In this document: positions 54,673 to 64,000 of the stretch, piece after piece
Layout of the letters: each line of letters opens with the position of its first letter
Position numbering within the stretch: the stretch's first letter is position 1
Source of the DNA: Protula sp. h YS-2021
Taxonomy: Eukaryota > Annelida > Polychaeta > Sabellida > Serpulidae
Direction: 5' to 3'
NCBI GenBank assembly: GCA_949752745.1
Contig: OX457028.1
Span: forward strand, 6,900,922-6,964,921
DNA length: 64,000 nt
The notes under the pieces: generated by a model
Told to the model about the DNA's origin: nothing
The model's input: only the letters and a program-made list of their open reading frames with translations
Database searches by the model: none
Position numbers and translations under genes: made by a program

Positions 54673-56350
54673 ACTGGATCTAATTAAAATCATTTTTATT
54701 TCGAAAATATCAGCTTATAGACTACGAAGCCATCCAATGTATTAAACACCGGTTACGTTTGGTAATTTTTATGAGATATTACCACAATGTAAATCTTGTA
54801 CTACTTGTAACTGTGCTTAAAATGCGTTGTCAACCAACCGAACAATCAGAGTCGGTACAGTGCCGGTCATTTGATCGAACCTTACCCGGTCCGATAATTA
54901 AGAGTTTTTATTTACATTCTGGAATATGATGGATCAAATTCAAGGTGAACTGTATACTTTTTAGATATTAGTTATCTTTAATAGTATCTCTATGTGTACT
55001 GTAATTTTCATCTTGGTAGGTTAACGGATTGTGGTTTGCTTACTTTGCTCATTCCAGCGTGTGGTAGCTCTGGTTTTTGTCAAACCAGCTTTTGTTCGGT
55101 AAATGCTTCCTGGCCATCAAGAACTGTATTGTGCTCTACAGGTAATTTACAGTGCGGTGCTTTTTGAGCGATTTCCTGAACTATCCAATCTCGAGGGCTT
55201 CCTTCATGGTAAGCAAACAGTTGGCATCGAGTCGGGCTTCAAACAGGTGAGCTTCATCTTTCCACGGGCCTCCTTCTTTCTGCCAGCAACAGAGCATTGT
55301 AGGGTCGTTAAATCCATGATGGTGAGCTTTCGTCCTCCACGTAGTCGACACTATAGCCACTTTCCTTGCAAAGTTCCAACCACTGTCTCTTTCTGTGTCA
55401 GTCTTGGCGCAGTGCCGAGTATTGTATCAGCTGGCTTCTGTTCCTGGTACGCCTAGTGAGTCGTCCACGTGGTTTTCCCAGCGGAGGCGTACGTCACTGT
55501 GTCGGGTAGATGTATCACCGATAGGGTGTATGCATCGTCCTTGTGTCACGGTACGATTCTTCTCCCTAGCTTTGAAGCGGGTATATAGCTTCAATAGGGT
55601 TTGTGTATCATTTTTACGTGAAATACACAAAATTCTAGTTGTGTTATCCATACAGGTGCGATCACGTGATTGCTTATACGCTGCTTTCACGACTGGAGAC
55701 TATCACGGCTATGCCAATGTCAGTTGCCGCATTGCCGCTGAGTCAACTCGGGGATGTCACGATCACATGCCCGGTGGCTATGGCAGTGGGTCCCTCCTGT
55801 GCCGGTTGCCACTACCCGTCAGCGTGACGTGTATGTGTTACGGGTCGCCGCTGTCCCGGGTTGTGCGTGCGACGCGTCGTCACTGTCAGTGACACCTGCA
55901 GTTGCGGGTCGATTATGCACTGGGTGGCTGCTATCACGTATGCAACAGGCTGTCAGTGTTAAAACCCATGGCGATGATGTGATGAGTCGCTGCTGTCACG
56001 GTTTGTGCATGCAGCAGGTTGTCATTGCTACCACTGTGGAGGTGGCTGGTTGATCATGTGACGGATCGCTGTTGATACGCGTTGTGCAAGTGACAAGCAT
56101 AGATCATCCACCTAACGATTCCTCACTGTCAGGATCTGTGGCTGTGCTGGGTCGATAATGTGCCGGATCGTGTGTGCAGCGACTCGACTACGTGTCACTC
56201 GCTGTGGTGGCGGATGTCGACGCAGTGTCAGGTCGTAAATGTCAAGGGTGGCTTGTGCAAGCTTCTATTCATGTTAACATTGTTGTGTTTTCAATGCTTT
56301 TATGCAATATAAAGTGGTCAGGTCGTGTGTGATGTATTTTAACGACTTTT
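54673..56350. other. No gene recognised; GC-richer, repetitive from 55.6 kb
   Basis: Between 55640 and 56230 degenerate words such as GTCACGGT, TGTGCATGC and GGGTCGYYGCTGTCACG recur, suggesting an eroded minisatellite. The overlapping open frames here in several phases fit repeat-driven openness and do not form a credible gene. Confidence 0.4.
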
Positions 56351-56376
56351 TATGACAACACGATGCAATAGGATGA

Positions 56377-58110
56377 AAATTTTATAAAGCGCGTATATCC
56401 AACATATTGCTCAAAGCGCTGTACAATGTAGAAAGTAAATTACATTGTTTAAACTAAAAATACATTTACACAGTATAGTGGTAAATGTGTAACAAATAAA
56501 ACTAATACCGAGTTACAAAGGACTAGATGATAGATTAGATTAAAGATCACAGACATTTAGTTAAAAGCTCTATCGAAAAAAAGGTTTTGAGTTGACTCTT
56601 AAACTGAGCGATTGTTTTACAATTTCCTGCGGTGGCCAGCAGACTATTCCAAATTTTAGGAGTACAGACACTGAAACTTCGGTCACCAGTAGGTTTTAGG
56701 TTCGAGACAGGAACTTCAAATCGGTTTTGATGGTTGGATCTCAGGGTTCGTTTATAGGGTTTACTTTTTAGAAGATCGATTAGGTAGATAGGTGCTGTTC
56801 CGTTTATGACTTTGTGAGTGATTAGCTCGATTTTGTATTCAAGTCTTTGGCGAATGGGTAACCAATGTAGATTTTTCAGAGACTGGGTTACATGATTCCG
56901 TTTTCTCAAGCCGAATATTAACCGTGCTGCAACGTTTTGAATTTGTTGAAGCTTCTTTACTAAGTCATCCGATATTCCATACAGAAGACTATTGCAATAG
57001 TCCAGGTGTAAGGTAATAAGAGCAAGCACTATTGTTTTAGTTGCATCAGTGGTGAAATATATTCGAATTGATCTGATTTTGTGGATGTTCATGTACGATA
57101 CTTTAATGAGATAATCTACGTGCAAAGTCATCTTTAATTCCTTGTCGAGAAAGACACCGAGAATGCGGGCAGGCGTGCATGCTGGGATGATGTTTCCTCC
57201 TACTTGTATGGTATTAAACGCAATTTTGTCCAGTTGCTTGTGCTTACCAAACATAATAAATTCTGTTTTGTTTTCGTTTAGCTTCAATCTGTTAGCGGTC
57301 ATCCACTCTGAAATTTTTGCAATGCATGCTTCCATAGTAGATTTGGGACCTAGTGCAGTTTGGATTAAACGATCTGTAAAGGTGTGTATCGTCTTCAAAC
57401 AAGTGGTGTAATATAGAAAAGGTTAAAATAATGGACCCGAGTAGTTTCGTCTATCTGGAGTAGATCCAGATCCTTGGTGGCGCCGTTTGTGACCACAGCT
57501 TGTGATTTATATCCGTTTACGGCCACTTACTGTTATCGATCTTTGAAGTAAGAAACAAACCACTTGTGTGCTAAATCTGTGACGAGGAATGCGGAATTAA
57601 GATTCCACGATGCAGTGTATCAAAGGCCGCTGAGAGGTCCAGCCTAGTGAGTGGGGTAACCTGTTGTCTATTCATACTTAATAAAATGTCGTTGGTTACT
57701 TTTAAAAGCGCTGTTTAGATGTTATGATTTTTTCGGTATGCCGATTGGTAGGTTTCGCTTAGCTGACTCTGGTCTCAGTAGGCAGTAAGCCGGTCGGTTA
57801 TCACAGGTTCGGTGACTTTCGACAGGAATGGCCGGTTTGATATCGGTCGAAAGTTCTTAAATTAAAAAATGTTAGGCTTTTCTAGAATTGGCGTTATTAG
57901 TGCGCTTTTAAAGGCCGTTGGCATTTCACAGGTCGTAATAGAAGTGTTGATTATCGTAACCAAAATTGGCAAAAGTTCTATGTGTTGTTTGACTAAGTAT
58001 GTTGGCAAACTGACAAACTTCTCTCACGGATGGTTTTCTGTCGAGAAACAAACTCGTGGCGTAGTCACTCGTGTGTTCTCAGCCAAGAAACCATCTGTGC
58101 TTGAAGTTTC
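56377..58110 (-). pseudogene. LINE ORF2 (CR1/L2/jockey-like) with 3' tail
   Basis: Read leftward, ELLPILVTIINTSITTCEMP (about 58000) leads to ITPILEKPN and FKNFRPISN (57860), then QSAYRKNHN (57745), LDLSAAFDTLH (57635), a gap where the YADD active site should be, and an unbroken 283-codon C-terminal frame 57398-56547. That frame has WMTANRLKLNENKTEFIMFG, LHLDYCNSLLYGISDD and KIWNSLLATAG. Past the stop, GCGCTTTGAGCAATATG and GCGCGTT-type tail sequence at 56377-56410 is typical of CR1-like 3' ends. Inactive because of stops and the missing catalytic region. Confidence 0.88.
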
Positions 58111-58139
58111 TCTGTTTTAGTATTACATTAGCAACACAG

Positions 58140-59700
58140 TGTGGGATTTAATGTGCAAACTACTACATGAGTTTTATAAATTGCCGAAGACTATTCTTTT
58201 GGATAAATCACAATAATGTTCTGCAATAACACTATGATACATTCAATACTGAATGAGAACTTCTTAAGAAATATGAATTTAAGACAGAAAAGAAGCTGAG
58301 ATTAAACATATTATTTATTCTATTTTGTCTCTAATTTGGTATCACGGTCGAAATACCCTTAAACTCCTAACAACAGTAATTCAGTAGAAGATTGTAAAAG
58401 CGTTTTCGGTATTTTTACGGTATTTTTTTCAAACTTTCTCATTAAATTTTAAATATTCTCCAGATTTTCTTTCAATTTTTCTTTGATTTACGTGACTTAC
58501 AAGGAAAATCCATATAAAAATGGAAAGTTTCAATTACTTTTTTGCTTGTAAAAGAGCTGAATAAAATAAAAATAGTTTAAAATTTACAAAAGAGGAAGGA
58601 TCAGTTGCAATCATCGTGAAGTCGATTACAAATAAATATGATAAAATCTCTCCTTTTAGAGCCAGACCAAAGGTTGCTGAATTTTCAAGCTTTAGAAAGG
58701 CTATAAATTTATTTTAAGACAAAAGTAGAAGAGGATCTACTACGCAATAAGACAGAATGCGCTCAGTAAACATCGTGCACTAAAAGAAATAGAAAACGTG
58801 TAATTGCAAAAAGTCTTTCTGATCTACTTCAATGTTTTTGTCAAACGTTACACTTTATACTTGGTGGTTAACGGACATCATTAACTGAAAAAAAAACATT
58901 GGAACTGTGTCATACATTTGGCTTGATTCCTGTGTATAATAGGAGTGAATTTAGATTGGCCCAAAAACACGCTTTCACGATTTCCGTTTGAATTACTCTT
59001 TAATAAAAATCATAGCCTTTCAATGCTTTGGCACCAGGAAAGTTGTATTCCCTCTTTTATCAACACATTCCTGCACCTTTTAATTTTCCAAATAACTCAA
59101 CAGCTTCTTTTTCTTTGATATGTAAAGCATAAACTATAAAGTTATATTAAAAAAATAGAAGGCATGGATTCAAAATAGATTTTTATTAATAGATACCGTA
59201 TGACGCAAAAGTACTTGACTGATGTTCCATGGTAGCATCTCATTCGGTACAACTTTGTTTAAATTATAGTGTGGCTGATGTTATATCGACGTTTTGTGAA
59301 ACCTTTTTAAAAAATGTCGGTCGGATAACTGAAATATTCAATAAAAAGTCTATCTTTCTAGAAAAAAATTTCCGGAATTCTAGAGTCCATTTTTGAAAAT
59401 TGCCATGAAATGAAAGACTATTTTTCTGAGATTCCATGAATTTTAACAGCTAAATCTTTATTTTACACAAAAAAGTGTAATGAAAAATATATACGCGTTG
59501 AAAATAGAAAAATTTATCATCCCAAAAGGGTGGACAGTGCGAGCTGTAGAACAAGGAAAACGTGGAATATTGAACTAGAAACACAGCTATGCAAAAGTTT
59601 CTAGCCGCAGTGAGATAAAGCAAAATTTTTTCGTAAAAGGAAATAGTTTTTGTCAATACAGCATCAAATACTGAATGGTCGGTAAATGTGATATTCCCAA
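58140..59700. other. No gene seen; AT-rich
   Basis: Only short frames, several poly-A or poly-T stretches. Nothing recognisable. Confidence 0.5.
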
Positions 59701-59779
59701 CAAAAAGCCATTGTAGTATGCTTTTGAATTATATTCCACAGGTAACCGATTTCTGAAGGCCCAGAAAAGACCAACATTG

Positions 59780-60765
59780 GTCAGCAAAGGCAATCCACAT
59801 TTAACAGCTATCCACCAATGCCCTCTCTGCTTGGAGATGCACCGGACTTTATCTCGGTACCACGGTTCCAGTCACCTGCGAGAACGACACAGCTACAACA
59901 GAACGTAACAGGAGAAGTGCACTTTGAGAAGTGTGTTAATCCGGCTGGTAAAGAAAATTATTTCAGGTGGATGCCGCAATCGCTGGATGGTCTTGAGAAT
60001 GCTACTGCTTTAAAAGTGAATGAGATAGAGAGTGATTACAGATGCGTGAGATTTGCTCAGATCACTAATCAATTTTTGGTGACCTGAAAGTGATACCAGT
60101 TCTATTCACATCTGTTCAATGAATGGCAGAGAACGTAGAAAACTTGCACTGAAAAAATACAACAATGCAGCTCAGTATCATAAGTTTTCTCACGTGTGGC
60201 AATCGCTGCTGGCAACGGCTTATTTCTCATTGTCAGTGAAGACGAGGGGACAACTATAAAGCTACAGGACGGTACCTTCTGTGATGTCTCAGTACTAGGC
60301 GATACAATGTACGCATTGGAGGATTCAGACCACGGAAAAGTACACATCGTGCAGGTATCTCCCGCTGACTATGGCGTGACTCGTAAAGGGGAGAAGCAGC
60401 TACAGCGGTATAAAAAAACTGGGAGAACGCCATAAAAGTGACCGGTGAACACATGTATGTAGCACACTATGGCGAAGATATAATACAGTAGTACACGCGC
60501 CGCGGTCAGCTGACTGCTACTCATGAGACATCCCGTGCTGGTTCTACCCGATACTGTGTGGAGCCGACGCTGACGGAGCACTATTTGTAGTCTCACAGGC
60601 GACTCACGGCCTCTACACACTGACAGCTGCCGAGGTGTGGCACCGTGTGGATGGGCTGGGTGACTCGCCTACCAGTGCCGTGCTCACAGCGGATCGCTTG
60701 CTGGTACGTGTGGGAGCTATTTTTGCCGAAAAATCATTTAAGGAGTTCGCACTGAAGTGACATTC
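59780..60765 (+). pseudogene. RING/beta-propeller (TRIM-like) gene remnant
   Basis: A possible RING start (HQCPLCLEMHRTLSRYHGS, about 59815) is followed by NPAGKENYFRWMPQSLDGLE (59938). Propeller-like strands then follow in changing frames: VAIAAGNGLFLIVSEDEG (60196), FCDVSVLGDTMYALEDSDHG, VTGEHMYVAHYGEDII (60438), DGALFVVSQATHGLYTL (60567) and VWHRVDGLGDSPTSAVLTAD (60637), ending near 60760. Stops and frameshifts separate the pieces. Many molluscs have expanded intronless families of this RING plus NHL-like type, acting as ubiquitin ligases. The RING part is weak because later Cys/His ligands are absent. Confidence 0.45.
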
Positions 60766-61047
60766 AAGTAAAACAGCTATCATTGTGACAAGCATCGGGC
60801 AAACATACCGACCTCCTCTATGCCCCCCCCCCGGCGCACAGTAACGAAAAGGATTCATTCTCCAAAAGGATTCATTCACTGACGCTATAGAATGATAAAA
60901 CTCATAAATGATATGATTCTTGGTAACTCCTTATTTTACAGTATCACAGATAATAAAACAAGCTATACAATAATGATTGATATGAAATATTCCGATTCCG
61001 CTATGGAATATCAGTTATAACAGCAGCAATGTGAATATCAATGTAAG

Positions 61048-63440
<2,393 letters not shown>

Positions 63441-63449
63441 CAGGGAAGG

Positions 63450-63990
63450 ACAGTCTATTACTTGGGTGGGTGTCACGAAGGAGCAATCTGTTCAGTGGCT
63501 GGGTGTCAGGGATGGGCAGTCTTTTGCGTGACTGGGTGTCGTGGAGGAAGTCTGTTGAGTGACATGGTGTTGGGGAGGGGTAATCTGTTCGGTGGCTGGG
63601 TGTCAGGGATGGGCAGTCTTTTGAGTGGCTGGGTGTCGTGGAGGAAGTCTGTTGAGTGACATGGTGTTGGGGAGGGGTAATCTGTTCGGTGGCTGGGTGT
63701 CAGGGATGGGCAGTCTGTTGAGTGACAGGGTGTCGGGAAGGGGTAATCTGTTCGGTGTCAGGGATGGGCAGTCTTTTGAGTGGTTGGATTTCGTGGAGGA
63801 AGTCTGTTGAGTGACTTGGTGTTGGGGAGGGGTAATGTGATCGGTGGCTGGGTGTCGTTGAGAGACAGTCTTTAGAGTGGATCGGTGTCGTCTGTTGAGT
63901 AGGTGGATGTAGGAAACGGAATATGAAGTACGAAGGCGTCGGGTAGGTACAATCTGTTGGGTTTGCGGGTGTTGGGTAACGATAGTTAAC
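63450..63990 (+). repeat. GT-rich minisatellite with higher-order structure
   Basis: Units of about 37-40 bases (GGTGTC(G/A)GGGA...CAGTCTGTTGAGTG(G)CTGG) repeat about 13 times. Alternating variants form a ~120-base higher-order unit (for example 63480-63600 and 63601-63720). The Gly-rich frames are artefacts. Confidence 0.88.
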
Positions 63991-64000
63991 TGAGTGACTG

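Noticed and set aside
55103..56053. Several overlapping plus-strand frames of 60-165 residues
   Set aside because: They overlap in different phases in GC-richer degenerate repeat sequence; none has domain-like content.

Overview
The window is animal nuclear DNA. It holds a spliced housekeeping gene, low coding density, abundant microsatellites, miniature inverted-repeat elements, LINE and Ty3/Gypsy remnants, a tRNA-derived SINE and a decayed virus-like Polinton/Maverick element. The U2AF2 protein, repeat types and Polinton proteins suggest a lophotrochozoan, most likely a marine mollusc; that taxon is inference.

Layout. (1) 1-13.0 kb: a degraded Polinton/Maverick (adintovirus-like) element. 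Rightward genes are a Cys-rich protein, a three-finger zinc protein, a protein-primed family B DNA polymerase and a possible DNA-binding protein. Leftward genes, read from 12.75 to 5.7 kb, are an acidic protein, several small proteins, a DDE integrase with a decayed chromodomain, a packaging ATPase, small proteins, a penton-like minor capsid protein, a basic core-like protein, a major-capsid-like protein and an adenovirus-type protease fragment. Almost every gene carries frameshifts or stops, so it is an old, inactive copy. Stop and start codons of successive leftward genes repeatedly overlap (ATGA or TAATG), and TATA boxes precede only a few genes. A 46-bp inverted repeat lies near both ends. 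(2) 13.0-19.8 kb: one broken zinc-finger-like gene followed by a stem-loop, then tandem repeats (a 139-bp satellite, microsatellites, a ~36-bp minisatellite) and a 0.73-kb fold-back element. (3) 19.85-30.14 kb, minus strand: U2AF2, complete in 12 coding exons (461 codons plus stop, every junction in phase), with a tandemly duplicated partial exon 10 and several inverted-repeat elements in its introns. (4) 33.1-34.4 kb, minus: a Ty3/Gypsy gag-protease-RT remnant. (5) 36.9-39.8 kb, minus: a five-exon gene for a 217-residue protein with two transmembrane segments and a PPxY tail, which I do not recognise. (6) 42-58 kb: LINE debris, including a near-identical 3.55-kb tandem duplication carrying an SGNH-esterase-like and endonuclease-like LINE segment, a plus-strand RT fragment and a minus-strand LINE with its 3' tail. 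(7) 59.7-60.8 kb: a broken RING/beta-propeller (TRIM-like) gene. (8) 61-64 kb: microsatellite and a GT-rich minisatellite.

Only U2AF2 and the two-membrane-span gene look intact. U2AF2 recognises the polypyrimidine tract at 3' splice sites. The Polinton genes together would have formed a self-replicating, self-integrating and capsid-forming element, but here they are fossils.
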